From Pseudomonadota bacterium (GTDB taxonomy: Bacteria; Pseudomonadota; Alphaproteobacteria; Rhizobiales; Devosiaceae): DNA of 53,821 nucleotides. A program made the position numbers and the translations under genes. The stretch lies in NCBI GenBank assembly GCA_023433775.1, contig JAEYTY010000004.1, positions 1 to 53,821 on the forward strand, written 5' to 3'. Each line of letters begins with the position of its first letter. Positions within the stretch are counted from its first letter, which is position 1. A model generated the notes under the pieces. That model had not been told where the DNA came from. It ran no database searches and saw only the letters and a list, made by a program, of their open reading frames with translations. This document shows, in pieces, positions 16,541 through 24,523 of this stretch.

Positions 16541-16903
16541 ATGGAGCGTAGTCGAGAAGACCTTATCCGCAGTCGTATTGCATTGAAGGTGGCCATTGAG
16601 GCTCTTCAGCACGAGCTTTCCTTTGTAGAAAGACAGCTTGAAGAGAAAAAGTCAGAAGCCAGCCTTACGGACAACTTTTTTTGGACCGTGTTGGTTCCAA
16701 TTCTGGAGCCCGTCCCCGAAGGAATGACGTCTGCCCAACTTAAAAAGGCTTTAGCGGCGAACAAGCATCCAGCGAATACTAATGCGCTAACCACATTCTT
16801 GAGCCGCAACAAATCCAAGAATCGGCTAAAGTTGGATGAGGCCGAAAATCCACCGAGGTGGAAACTGCGTGCTGATCTAATTCGACCGGAGGAACCAACA
16901 TAG
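16541..16903 (+). CDS. unrecognised protein: coiled coil plus possible winged-helix domain
   Basis: 120 residues from ATG at 16541 (MERSREDLIRSR), preceded by GGTGG eight bases earlier; an ATG at 16496 would add 15 residues. The first 50 residues form a long charged helix likely to be a coiled coil (ALQHELSFVERQLEEKKSE). The second half, EGMTSAQLKKALAANKHP then ALTTFLSRNKSK and PPRWKL, has the look of a small winged helix-turn-helix. Base composition is clearly lower in GC than neighbouring genes, suggesting transfer. It may be a DNA-binding protein of a small mobile islet; no function is claimed. Confidence 0.6.
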   Translation: MERSREDLIRSRIALKVAIEALQHELSFVERQLEEKKSEASLTDNFFWTVLVPILEPVPEGMTSAQLKKALAANKHPANTNALTTFLSRNKSKNRLKLDEAENPPRWKLRADLIRPEEPT

Positions 16904-16924
16904 TCCTTTCGCCGAAAAGAATGA

Positions 16925-16953
16925 GCCACCTGACGTTCGTAGCGTCAGATGGC
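16925..16953. terminator. hairpin after the unrecognised coiled-coil gene
   Basis: An eleven-position stem with one mismatch (GCCACCTGACG with CGTCAGATGGC) around a seven-base loop starts 21 bp after the stop at 16903. No T-run follows, so termination would be weak or rho-assisted. Confidence 0.4.
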
Positions 16954-17045
16954 CCTATTAGCCCCAATCCTGTCGAACCGGGGGCTCGTGGTCCGCAAAG
17001 ACCAGAAACGATTCAATCATCGTACTGGTACCCACGTCAAGGTTC

Positions 17046-17070
17046 GACTCCAGACGCTCAACTTGGAGTC
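17046..17070 (+). promoter_or_regulatory. hairpin that hides the ribosome binding site of the 65-residue gene
   Basis: GACTCCA (17046-17052) pairs perfectly with TGGAGTC (17064-17070) across an eleven-base loop. The GGAG ribosome binding site of the gene starting at 17077 is inside the right arm. In the RNA the site would be closed unless melted or bound, suggesting translational control. Confidence 0.5.
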
Positions 17071-17076
17071 AAAACC

Positions 17077-17274
17077 ATGAGCATTTTCTCAACGTACAAT
17101 TCGAAATCCCTCGCCCCACTTGGTACCACGGCGCGGACCGGCTCAACGTGCCCGGAAAGCGGAGTTTGGAAGGTGGTTGGTACACTCTCCACCACTGCTC
17201 CGATTGCCGAAGGTAACCGTATGCCTCCGTATGGAAATTCTGCAGTTACTTGGATTCTCATCCAGTACGCCTAG
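17077..17274 (+). CDS. small protein of unknown function with CPxSGxW and MPPYG motifs
   Basis: 65 residues starting MSIFSTYNSKS at an ATG eight bases after GGAG. Features are TGSTCPESGVWK, then APIAEGNRMPPYG and VTWILIQYA. Small bacterial proteins with CPESGxW and a proline-rich PPYG near a VTW strand are familiar to me as an uncharacterised group; I cannot attach a reaction. The single cysteine makes metal binding alone unlikely. It lies in the islet between the RibD-like gene and hppA, and ends before a bidirectional terminator. Confidence 0.65.
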   Translation: MSIFSTYNSKSLAPLGTTARTGSTCPESGVWKVVGTLSTTAPIAEGNRMPPYGNSAVTWILIQYA

Positions 17275-17320
17275 CTGTCGCGAAAGCTGACCAAGGCTCT
17301 CACTATTGAACCTTAGGATC

Positions 17321-17354
17321 AAAAAAAAGGCCCGGAGCTTTCGCCCCGGGCCTT
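17321..17354. terminator. terminator between the small gene and hppA
   Basis: AAGGCCCGG (17327-17335) and CCGGGCCTT (17346-17354) form a perfect nine-pair stem. On the minus strand it is followed by eight T residues (A-run at 17321-17328), making it the terminator of hppA, 27 bp after its stop; it should also work weakly rightward. Confidence 0.85.
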
Positions 17355-17380
17355 CTTCATTCAATCCAGACTGTGTCTGG

Positions 17381-19522
17381 TCAGCCCATGTGAGCCAGCA
17401 CCGCCAACAGCAAGAGCGCTACGATGTTGGTGATCTTGATCATCGGGTTGACGGCCGGGCCGGCCGTGTCCTTGTAGGGGTCGCCGACGGTGTCGCCGGT
17501 GACGGAGGCCTTGTGGGCGTCGCCGCCCTTGTGGTGGACCACGCCCTGGCTATCGGTGAAGCCGTCTTCGAAGGACTTCTTGGCATTGTCCCAGGCGCCG
17601 CCGCCTGCCGTCATGGAGATGGCGACGAAGAGGCCGGTGACGATGACGCCCATGAGCATGGCGCCCAGAGCCGAGAAGCCAGCCGCCGGGCCGGCAATCC
17701 ACATGATGGCGAAGAAGACCACGATGGGGGAGAGCACGGGCAGGAGGCTGGGGACGATCATTTCCTTGATCGCGGCGCGGGTCAGCATGTCCACGGCGCG
17801 GCCATAATCAGGCTTGTCGGTGCCGGCCATGATGCCCGGCTTTTCCTTGAACTGGCGACGCACTTCCACCACCACCGACTGGGCGGCGCGGCCCACGGCG
17901 GTCATCGACATGCCGCCGAAGAGGAAGGGCAGGAGGCCGCCGAACAGCAGGCCCACGACGACATAGGGGTCGGCCAGCGAGAAGCTGAGCGTGCCCATGC
18001 CCTGGAAGATGGCCGGAGCGTCAGGCAGGTTGGCGAAGTAGATCAGGTCCTGCGTATAGGCTGCGAACAGCACCAGAGCGCCGAGACCGGCTGAACCAAT
18101 GGCATAGCCCTTGGTGACGGCCTTGGTGGTGTTGCCCACGGCGTCGAGCGCGTCGGTATTGTGACGGACCGAAGCGTCGAGGCCAGCCATTTCAGCGATA
18201 CCGCCAGCATTGTCGGTGACGGGGCCGAAGGCGTCGAGGGCGACAATCATGCCGGCAATGGCGAGCATGGTGGCGACCGCGAAAGCAATGCCGAACAGGC
18301 CTGCCAGCGAGTAGGTGACGATGATGCCGGCGATGATGACCAGGGCCGGCAGGGCCGTGGATTCAAGCGAAACGGCAAGGCCCTGGATGACATTGGTGCC
18401 ATGGCCGGTGACCGAGGCCTCGGCAATCGAGTTCACCGGGCGGCGATTGGTGCCGGTGTAATATTCGGTGATGACGATGATGAGGCCGGTGATGACGAGG
18501 CCCACCGCGCCGCACCAGAAGAGGCTCCAGGGGGTGAAGGTCTTGTCGCTGGCTTCAATGGCGACGTTCATGTCGCCAAACATGGCCCAGAGCACCGGAA
18601 CCAGCGCGACGAGCGAGAGAACGCCCGAAGCGATGATGCCCTTGTAGAGGGCGCCCATGATGTTGTTGTCGGAGCCGAGCTTGACGAAATAGGTGCCCAG
18701 GATCGAGGTGACGACGCAGGCGCCGCCAATGGCGAGGGGCAGCACCATGCCGATCAGCTTGAACTGCTCGGGCAGGATGATGGCGGCCAGAACCATGGTG
18801 GCAACGATGGTGACCACATAGGTTTCGAACAGGTCGGCGGCCATGCCGGCGCAATCGCCAACATTGTCACCCACATTGTCGGCAATGGTGGCCGGGTTGC
18901 GCGGATCGTCTTCCGGAATGCCGGCTTCGACCTTGCCCACCATGTCGCCGCCGACGTCTGCACCCTTGGTGAAGATGCCGCCGCCGAGACGGGCGAAGAT
19001 GGAAATCAGCGAAGCGCCGAAGGAGAGGGCCACAAGGCCGTCAATCACGGTGCGGCTGGTGGCGGCATAGCCCATGGCGGTCAGCACGATGAAATAGAGC
19101 GTGACGCCGAGAAGGCCGAGGCCGGCCACCAACATGCCGGTGACGGCGCCGGACTTGAAGGCGAGATCGAGGCCCTTGGCGAGCGAACCGACAGCGGCCT
19201 GGGCGACACGCACATTGGCGCGCACCGAGACATTCATGCCGATAAAGCCGGCAGCGCCGGACAGCACGGCGCCGATCAGGAAGCCGACAGCGGCCCAGAC
19301 GCCCAGCAGCAGCCAGGCGGCGATCAGGATGACCACGCCGACAATGCCGATAGTGGTGTATTGACGCTTGAGATAGGCCGATGCGCCCTCACGCACGGCA
19401 GCCGAAATCTCCTGCATCCGCTCGGAGCCGGCGTCAGCCGCCATCAGGCCCTGCGTGGTGATCACGCCATAAACGATAGACAGACCGCCACAGGCGACGA
19501 TCAGCCAGAGTACCAGATCCAT
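17381..19522 (-). CDS. hppA: membrane-bound proton-translocating pyrophosphatase, potassium-independent type
   Basis: 713 residues and about 16 membrane helices. The pyrophosphate-binding block GGGIFTKGADVGGD with EDDPRNPATIADNVGDNVGD (residues about 180-223) is intact. The motif GNTTKA has lysine at residue 467; in this family lysine there marks potassium-independent enzymes, whereas alanine marks potassium-dependent ones. The enzyme couples hydrolysis of pyrophosphate to proton export and can complement or compete with soluble Ppa. It is a single gene ended by a strong terminator. Confidence 0.96.
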   Translation of the reverse strand: MDLVLWLIVACGGLSIVYGVITTQGLMAADAGSERMQEISAAVREGASAYLKRQYTTIGIVGVVILIAAWLLLGVWAAVGFLIGAVLSGAAGFIGMNVSVRANVRVAQAAVGSLAKGLDLAFKSGAVTGMLVAGLGLLGVTLYFIVLTAMGYAATSRTVIDGLVALSFGASLISIFARLGGGIFTKGADVGGDMVGKVEAGIPEDDPRNPATIADNVGDNVGDCAGMAADLFETYVVTIVATMVLAAIILPEQFKLIGMVLPLAIGGACVVTSILGTYFVKLGSDNNIMGALYKGIIASGVLSLVALVPVLWAMFGDMNVAIEASDKTFTPWSLFWCGAVGLVITGLIIVITEYYTGTNRRPVNSIAEASVTGHGTNVIQGLAVSLESTALPALVIIAGIIVTYSLAGLFGIAFAVATMLAIAGMIVALDAFGPVTDNAGGIAEMAGLDASVRHNTDALDAVGNTTKAVTKGYAIGSAGLGALVLFAAYTQDLIYFANLPDAPAIFQGMGTLSFSLADPYVVVGLLFGGLLPFLFGGMSMTAVGRAAQSVVVEVRRQFKEKPGIMAGTDKPDYGRAVDMLTRAAIKEMIVPSLLPVLSPIVVFFAIMWIAGPAAGFSALGAMLMGVIVTGLFVAISMTAGGGAWDNAKKSFEDGFTDSQGVVHHKGGDAHKASVTGDTVGDPYKDTAGPAVNPMIKITNIVALLLLAVLAHMG

Positions 19523-19653
19523 AAGGTGTTCCTCGAAAAGTTCCTCAGGAGCCCACGCTGGTCTGGCCGGATCTTGTTGTCCGGTCCATTACCCGCCCTC
19601 CTCGGGCCCCTTCCCGCTGCCGAATTTAGCGGGATTGACGGGTTAAGCAATGG

Positions 19654-20004
19654 TTATTGCGAGGATTTGTCGCAGGGGGCAGAGGCCGGGTCGAGCCGGG
19701 CGAGGCGGGCGGAAAGCTCCGGGCCATCGCCGGCAATGGCGATGGTCTTGAAGCGGCTGGTGTCGCCGCTGGCAAGGGTCAGTGCCGATCTGGGCAGGCC
19801 GAGCGCCTTGGCGAGGAGGGCGATGACCGCCGCATTGGCCTTGCCCCGGTCGGGCACGGCAGCGACGCGCAGGCGGAGGACGCTGGTGCCATCATCGCGG
19901 GTTTCCGCGCCCTCGATGGCGTCGCGCCCGGCATTGGGGGTGACGCGAACAAAAAGGCTCAGCCCCTGGGGGCCGAGCCGATAGAATTTTGGGCTGTCAG
20001 CCAG
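19654..20004 (-). CDS. DUF167 (YggU-type) protein with no standard start codon in frame
   Basis: About 116 residues. From FYRLGPQGLSLFVRVTPNAGRDAIEG the sequence follows the DUF167 pattern through RLRVAAVPDRGKANAAVIALLAKALGL. The only in-frame ATG/GTG/TTG is a GTG at 19857, which would cut off the first strands of the fold. The frame remains open back into yggT; a CTG at 20004, two bases after the yggT stop region, is the best candidate start, giving LADSPKFYRL. Translation may be coupled to yggT. DUF167 proteins are small and of unknown function, often next to yggT as here. Confidence 0.75.
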   Translation of the reverse strand: MADSPKFYRLGPQGLSLFVRVTPNAGRDAIEGAETRDDGTSVLRLRVAAVPDRGKANAAVIALLAKALGLPRSALTLASGDTSRFKTIAIAGDGPELSARLARLDPASAPCDKSSQ

Positions 20005-20005
20005 C

Positions 20006-20308
20006 TCAGATGCCGGCGCGCACGACGCTGGGGTAGAGGTAATAATTGATGATCGCCTGGATGAAGAAAATCAGAAGGAAGGCGATCAGCGGGGAGAGGT
20101 CGAGGCCGGAGAAATTGGGCATGAAGCGGCGGATGGGCCGCAGCACCGGCTCGGTCAGCTGGTTGACGATGCGCCAGACGGCTTCGACGAACTGATTGCG
20201 CGTATTGATGACGTTGAACGAAATCAGCCAGCTCATGATGATCATGATGAGCAGCACCCACCAATAGAGCTGCAAGAGGATGAGGATGATGTCGAGCACG
20301 GCGCGCAT
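20006..20308 (-). CDS. YggT-family membrane protein
   Basis: 100 residues with two hydrophobic segments: ILILLQLYWWVLLIMIIMSWL at the start and LIAFLLIFFIQAIINYYLY near the end, with the conserved TEPVLRPIRRFMP between them. YggT proteins sit in the inner membrane and have been linked to osmotic and ionic homeostasis and to cell division regions in some bacteria. ATG at 20308. The following DUF167 frame begins at its stop codon. Confidence 0.88.
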   Translation of the reverse strand: MRAVLDIILILLQLYWWVLLIMIIMSWLISFNVINTRNQFVEAVWRIVNQLTEPVLRPIRRFMPNFSGLDLSPLIAFLLIFFIQAIINYYLYPSVVRAGI

Positions 20309-20381
20309 GGGCGTCTCCGATGGAAAAGTCCTGCCCTATCTAGTGCCTCATGGCCAAAGCGGCAAGACGGGCGGCGCGGCG

Positions 20382-20422
20382 CAAACAGAAAGGCCCTGCA
20401 CACATTACGCGGTGCAGGGCCT
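20382..20422 (-). terminator. terminator of dedA
   Basis: AGGCCCTGCA (20391-20400) and TGCAGGGCCT (20413-20422) make a perfect ten-pair stem. Read leftwards it is followed by TTTCTGTTTG. It is 180 bp past the dedA stop; the 295 bp between yggT and dedA hold this hairpin and otherwise nothing I recognise. Confidence 0.75.
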
Positions 20423-20603
20423 CAAAACTCAGATCCGGTACGCAATACCAATTCTCCGGACGCCACCCCTATTGCACGAAGCGTGCCAGATGGCGGGGGC
20501 CCGGAAACCGGGGCGGAGAGATTAAAGCCTTGTAAAATTTCGCATTTTGACGACGGGGATGCGATGCATTTTGCAAAAGCGGGCTGCAAATTGCGAGGCA
20601 GGA

Positions 20604-21212
20604 TCAGTCGCGCTTGCGGCTCGGCTTCCAGGTGATGACCTTGACGAGATAGAGCACGACGACCAGCGCCAGCACGCCATAGCTCAGCGGATCGAGCACC
20701 ACTTCGATGACATGGTAGTGTTCGTGGAGGATATAGCCGGCCATGGTGAGGATGGTGTTCCAGATCAGCGCGCCCATGGTGGAGGCGAGGAGGAATATTG
20801 GCAGGCTCATATGGGAGAGGCCGGCGGGGATGGAAATCAGCGTGCGGATGATGGGCAGGAGGCGCCCGAACAGCACCATGATGGGGCCGTAGCGTTTGAA
20901 GAAGCCGACGGCGATGTCGATTTCATCGGCATTGAAGGCCATGAAGCGCCCGAACTTGTCGGCCAGCCAGCGCACGCGCTCGAGCCCGAAAATGCGCCCG
21001 GCGAAATACCAGGGCAACATGCCCACCACCGCGCCGAAGGTGGCGGTGGCGAGGACGCCGAAGAGATTGAGATCGCCATTGGCGGCGGCAAAGCCGGCAA
21101 AGGGGATGATGAGTTCGGAGGGGATGGGGGGAAAAAGGCTTTCGGCCAGCATGACAAGGAAGATACCGAGATAGCCCAGATCGGTGATGGTCTGGATGAT
21201 CAGGTCGGTCAT
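20604..21212 (-). CDS. DedA-family membrane protein (VTT domain)
   Basis: 202 residues from ATG at 21212 (MTDLIIQTITDLG), seven bases after GGAGG. The family core is complete: ESLFPPIPSELIIPFAG, then GRIFG, and FGRLLPIIRTLISIPAGLSHM. DedA proteins are inner-membrane transporters or scramblases involved in recycling of lipid carriers such as undecaprenyl phosphate and in membrane potential. It lies downstream of typA but behind its terminator, so it is probably transcribed separately. Confidence 0.92.
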   Translation of the reverse strand: MTDLIIQTITDLGYLGIFLVMLAESLFPPIPSELIIPFAGFAAANGDLNLFGVLATATFGAVVGMLPWYFAGRIFGLERVRWLADKFGRFMAFNADEIDIAVGFFKRYGPIMVLFGRLLPIIRTLISIPAGLSHMSLPIFLLASTMGALIWNTILTMAGYILHEHYHVIEVVLDPLSYGVLALVVVLYLVKVITWKPSRKRD

Positions 21213-21262
21213 GCGGCAGCCTCCGTGTTTGATGCGCGCACCATGGCCATCAAATGCCAAGA

Positions 21263-21294
21263 AAAAGTAAGGCCCCGGCGTTTCCACCGGGGCC
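21263..21294 (-). terminator. terminator of typA
   Basis: GGCCCCGG (21271-21278) and CCGGGGCC (21287-21294) form a stem; leftwards it runs into TTACTTTTTC. It lies 19 bp after the typA stop. Confidence 0.85.
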
Positions 21295-21313
21295 CCTTGA
21301 AGCATTTGAGAGA

Positions 21314-23128
21314 TTACGCCGACTTGGCGGCGCGGCTCATGCGCTTGCGGTCATTGGGATCAAGGAAGATCTTGCGCAGGCGGATCGATTTGGGCGTCAC
21401 TTCGACATATTCGTCTTCGGCGATATAGCCGAGCGACTGTTCGAGCGTCAGCTTCTTGGGCGTCGTCAGGCGCACGGCCTCGTCCTTGGACGTGGTGCGG
21501 ATATTGGTGAGCTGCTTGCCCTTGAGCGCGTTGACCTCAAGGTCGTTCTCGCGGGAATGCTCGCCGATGATCATGCCTTCATAAATATCGACGCCGGCGT
21601 CGATCATGATCGGGCCGCGATCTTCAAGGTTCCAGAGGGCGAAGGCCACGGACTGGCCGGTGCCATTGGAGATCAGCACGCCGGTGCGGCGGCCCGGCAG
21701 TTCGCCCTTATAGGGCACGAAGGAGTGGAACAGGCGGTTGAAGATGGCGGTGCCGCGGGTGTCCGAAAGCAGTTCGGGCTGGTAGCCGATCAGCGAACGG
21801 GTGGGAACCAGGAGCTGGATGCGGGTGCGGCCAACGCCGGAGGGGCGCATGTCGGTCAATTCGCCCTTACGCTCGGTGAGCTTCTGGACGACCGTGCCGG
21901 TATGCTCGTCATCAACGTCGATGATGACTTCTTCAATCGGCTCGTGGCGAACGCCGTCAATGTCCTGCATCAGGACCTTGGGGCGGCCAATGGTCAGCTC
22001 AAAGCCTTCGCGGCGCATGTTTTCGATCAGCACGGCGAGCTGCAATTCGCCGCGGCCAGCCACGTCGTAAGAGTCATTGTCGTCGCCCGGCGTAACGCGG
22101 ATGGCGACATTGCCTTCGGCTTCGCGCATCAGGCGCTCGCGGATGACGCGGGACTGAACCTTGTCGCCTTCGCGACCGGCCAGCGGGCCGTCATTGATGC
22201 GGAAGGTGACCGACAGGGTCGGGGGATCGATCGGCTTGGCGGCGATGGGCTGGGTCACCGTGGTGGCGCAGAGCGTATCGGCCACAGTCGAGGTCACGAG
22301 ACCCGCAATAGCGACGATATCGCCGGCTTCACCAACATCGACCGGGGTGCGCTCAAGGCCACGGAAGGCCAGAACCTTGGAGACGCGGCCCTTTTCGACT
22401 TCCTTACCATCGCGGTTGAGCGTGTGGATCGGATCATTGGCCTTGACCGAACCGGAGGTGATACGGCCAGTGAGGATGCGGCCCAGGAACGGGTTGCGTT
22501 CGATGGTGGTGACCAGCATCCGGAAGGCGCCTTCTTCCACGGCGGGCTCGGGCACGTGTTCCACGACCTTGTCGAGCAGCGGGGCCAGGGTTTCCTTGGG
22601 GCCTTCGGGCTCCAGCGCCATCCAGCCCTGCTTGGCCGAACCATAGAGAACCGGGAAATCGAGCTGTTCGGAGCTGGCGTCGAGCGCGACGAAGAGGTCG
22701 AAAACCTCGTCGAGCACTTCAAGGTGCCGCTCGTCGGACTTGTCGATCTTGTTGATGGCAACGATGGGGCGCAGGCCCTGGGCCAGCGCCTTGCCCAGCA
22801 CGAACTTGGTCTGGGGCATCGGGCCTTCAGCGGCGTCCACGAGGATCACCACGCCATCGACCATGGAGAGGATGCGCTCCACTTCGCCACCAAAGTCGGC
22901 GTGGCCGGGGGTGTCGACGATATTGATGCGCGTGTCTTTCCAGAGCAGCGAGGTGACCTTGGCCAGAATGGTGATGCCGCGCTCGCGCTCGATATCATTG
23001 CTGTCCATGGCGCGTTCTTCGACGCGCTCATTTTCACGGAAGGAGCCGGACTGCTTGAGCAGTACGTCGATGAGCGTTGTCTTGCCGTGGTCAACGTGGG
23101 CAATGATTGCGATATTGCGCAGGGACAT
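21314..23128 (-). CDS. typA: ribosome-associated translational GTPase TypA/BipA
   Basis: 604 residues, the normal TypA length, from ATG at 23128 (MSLRNIAIIAHVDHGKTTL). G1 is AHVDHGKT, G2 lies in the RGITI segment, G3 is DTPGHADFGGEV, and G4 is NKID. The EF-G-like domains II, III and V and the TypA-specific C-terminus (GYIAEDEYVEVTPKSIRLRK) are present. TypA acts on the ribosome under cold and stress and in biogenesis of the large subunit. In-frame ATG codons further upstream lack a ribosome binding site. Confidence 0.96.
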   Translation of the reverse strand: MSLRNIAIIAHVDHGKTTLIDVLLKQSGSFRENERVEERAMDSNDIERERGITILAKVTSLLWKDTRINIVDTPGHADFGGEVERILSMVDGVVILVDAAEGPMPQTKFVLGKALAQGLRPIVAINKIDKSDERHLEVLDEVFDLFVALDASSEQLDFPVLYGSAKQGWMALEPEGPKETLAPLLDKVVEHVPEPAVEEGAFRMLVTTIERNPFLGRILTGRITSGSVKANDPIHTLNRDGKEVEKGRVSKVLAFRGLERTPVDVGEAGDIVAIAGLVTSTVADTLCATTVTQPIAAKPIDPPTLSVTFRINDGPLAGREGDKVQSRVIRERLMREAEGNVAIRVTPGDDNDSYDVAGRGELQLAVLIENMRREGFELTIGRPKVLMQDIDGVRHEPIEEVIIDVDDEHTGTVVQKLTERKGELTDMRPSGVGRTRIQLLVPTRSLIGYQPELLSDTRGTAIFNRLFHSFVPYKGELPGRRTGVLISNGTGQSVAFALWNLEDRGPIMIDAGVDIYEGMIIGEHSRENDLEVNALKGKQLTNIRTTSKDEAVRLTTPKKLTLEQSLGYIAEDEYVEVTPKSIRLRKIFLDPNDRKRMSRAAKSA

Positions 23129-23327
23129 ATGTGGGTCAGCCTTAACTGGCATGATCCGCAAAACCGCCCCACGGGAGAGACCTCGGGTGGGCTGGACAGG
23201 ACAAACCATGCGATATGGATAGCCGGTGCCAAAAAGGGGCAGGCCCGGCAGGGTCGCGCGCTGCATATAGCAAGGGGCCGGTTTTCACAAGGCCGGGCAA
23301 TACACGGCAGAAATGCACTGCCGGAAC

Positions 23328-23359
23328 ATATCATTGACGATATATATCATTGATGATAT
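23328..23359. promoter_or_regulatory. tandem palindromic operator of the HigBA-type module
   Basis: ATATCATTGACGATAT (23328-23343) and ATATCATTGATGATAT (23344-23359) are adjacent 16-bp copies differing at one base. The second is a perfect palindrome with seven-base arms; the first has one mispaired position. They end 28 bp before the toxin start and are the natural site for the antitoxin's helix-turn-helix. Confidence 0.75.
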
Positions 23360-23387
23360 TTTTAGCGCCAAATCGAAGCGGGGCGAG

Positions 23388-23744
23388 ATGGACACATATG
23401 AGGTGATCTTTCACCCCGACTATGCTCCCGAGTTCAGGGCGCTGGGCAATGAGGTGAAAGAGGCGTTGGGAGAGGTTTTTGACCTGCTCAGAGAGACAGG
23501 GCCCGAATTGGGCCGGCCCAATGTGGATACTCTTCATGGTTCCAAACACGCCAATATGAAGGAAATCCGGGTTCTCAATACGTGGCGCGTTGCCTTCGCC
23601 TTCGACCCGGAGCGCAGGGCTATCGTTGTCTGTGGCGGTGACAAAAGCGGCGTTAATCAGGCCCGGTTCTATAGGGAACTGATCAGGAAGGCAGATAGCC
23701 GCTATGATCAATGGCTGTCCGGAGACGACGCTGCCGATCGCTAG
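23388..23744 (+). CDS. higB: type II toxin, HigB/Gp49-like (RelE superfamily)
   Basis: 118 residues from ATG at 23388 (MDTYEVIFHPDYAPEF), preceded by GGGGCGAG. The pattern HGSKHANMKEIRVLNTWRVAF followed by VCGGDKSG and a C-terminal YDQWL is that of phage Gp49-like, ribosome-dependent mRNA interferases. The toxin comes before the antitoxin, as in HigBA loci. Expression should be repressed by the antitoxin at the tandem palindromes just upstream. Confidence 0.85.
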   Translation: MDTYEVIFHPDYAPEFRALGNEVKEALGEVFDLLRETGPELGRPNVDTLHGSKHANMKEIRVLNTWRVAFAFDPERRAIVVCGGDKSGVNQARFYRELIRKADSRYDQWLSGDDAADR

Positions 23745-23770
23745 ATTGATTGATTAGGTGAGTGCAAGAA

Positions 23771-24121
23771 ATGGCCGGATTAAAGGGCGCGGTTTCCTGG
23801 AAGGACATGCGTGCGGAGCTGCCGCTGGATGTTCAGGATCGCCTCAATGAAAAGCGCACAAGGCGGCTTGCCGGAGCGGCGCTGGCGGCATTGCGCAAGG
23901 AAACCGGGCTGACCCAGTCTGAATTGGCCGCCAGCGCGCAAATTCCGCAAAGCAATGTTTCGCGCACGGAAAAGAGCGATGACATGCTGTTATCATCCAT
24001 TGGGCGCTATATGCGCGCCATAGGCGGCAGTGCCGAACTCGTGCTGCGCGGGGCTGACGGCAAGGAAGTGCATATTGCACTGGATGCTGGTGGCGAGGAG
24101 CAGGATCTCGAGCGCGCCTGA
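23771..24121 (+). CDS. higA: antitoxin, XRE-family helix-turn-helix (HigA-like)
   Basis: 116 residues from ATG at 23771 (MAGLKGAVSWKDM); a GTG three codons earlier is possible. A helix-turn-helix occupies the middle: TGLTQSELAASAQIPQSNVSRTEKSDD. The N-terminal part, with RAELPLDVQDRLNEKR, would wrap the toxin. It lies 26 bp after the toxin gene and should neutralise it and repress the operon. Confidence 0.87.
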   Translation: MAGLKGAVSWKDMRAELPLDVQDRLNEKRTRRLAGAALAALRKETGLTQSELAASAQIPQSNVSRTEKSDDMLLSSIGRYMRAIGGSAELVLRGADGKEVHIALDAGGEEQDLERA

Positions 24122-24139
24122 GGGCCTGCTCCCGGCCAG

Positions 24140-24523
24140 CTATTTCAACGAGCGCGGAAAATCTTCCGATTGCCAGAGGCCAAGGCCAAAGCCATCGGGG
24201 TCCAGAAAATCGGCGCTCCAGCCGCCGGGGGCTTCGGAGACCGGGGTGACGATGGTGACGCCCTGGGCGGCCAGTGCGGCGACGATGTCGTCAATACCGC
24301 CTTCGCCAATATCGAAGACCACGGCCGGCGTATTGCCGCGCTGGCCTTCCATCTGGAAGAAAACCAGGTCCGGCCCGCCTTCGAGATTGCCCTGCAGCCA
24401 GAAGGGATCGGCGCCTTCCATGCGGGTGAGGCCGAGATCAAGCGTCTGGTTATAGAAGGCTTCGGTGCGCTCGATATCGCTGACGTAAAAGACAATGCTG
24501 GCCGATTTGGGTTTGAAACTCAT
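24140..24523 (-). CDS. VOC-family protein coupled to a sigma factor gene
   Basis: 127 residues: ASIVFYVSDIERTEAFYNQTLDL at the start and DPDGFGLGLWQ near the end delimit a single VOC unit. Its ATG overlaps the stop of the sigma factor gene (ATGA, 4 bp), so they are made together. It might be a small-molecule sensor or a detoxifying enzyme under the sigma factor's control; neither can be told from sequence. Confidence 0.82.
   Translation of the reverse strand: MSFKPKSASIVFYVSDIERTEAFYNQTLDLGLTRMEGADPFWLQGNLEGGPDLVFFQMEGQRGNTPAVVFDIGEGGIDDIVAALAAQGVTIVTPVSEAPGGWSADFLDPDGFGLGLWQSEDFPRSLK

Noticed and set aside
17030..17060. T-loop-like GGTTCGACTCC suggesting a tRNA or an attachment site
   Set aside because: The flanking bases do not form a T-stem, and no anticodon or acceptor arm fits around it.
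18161..19984. Long open frame on the + strand opposite hppA and DUF167
   Set aside because: Aspartate/glycine/histidine-rich antisense product of membrane-protein coding sequence; no domain.
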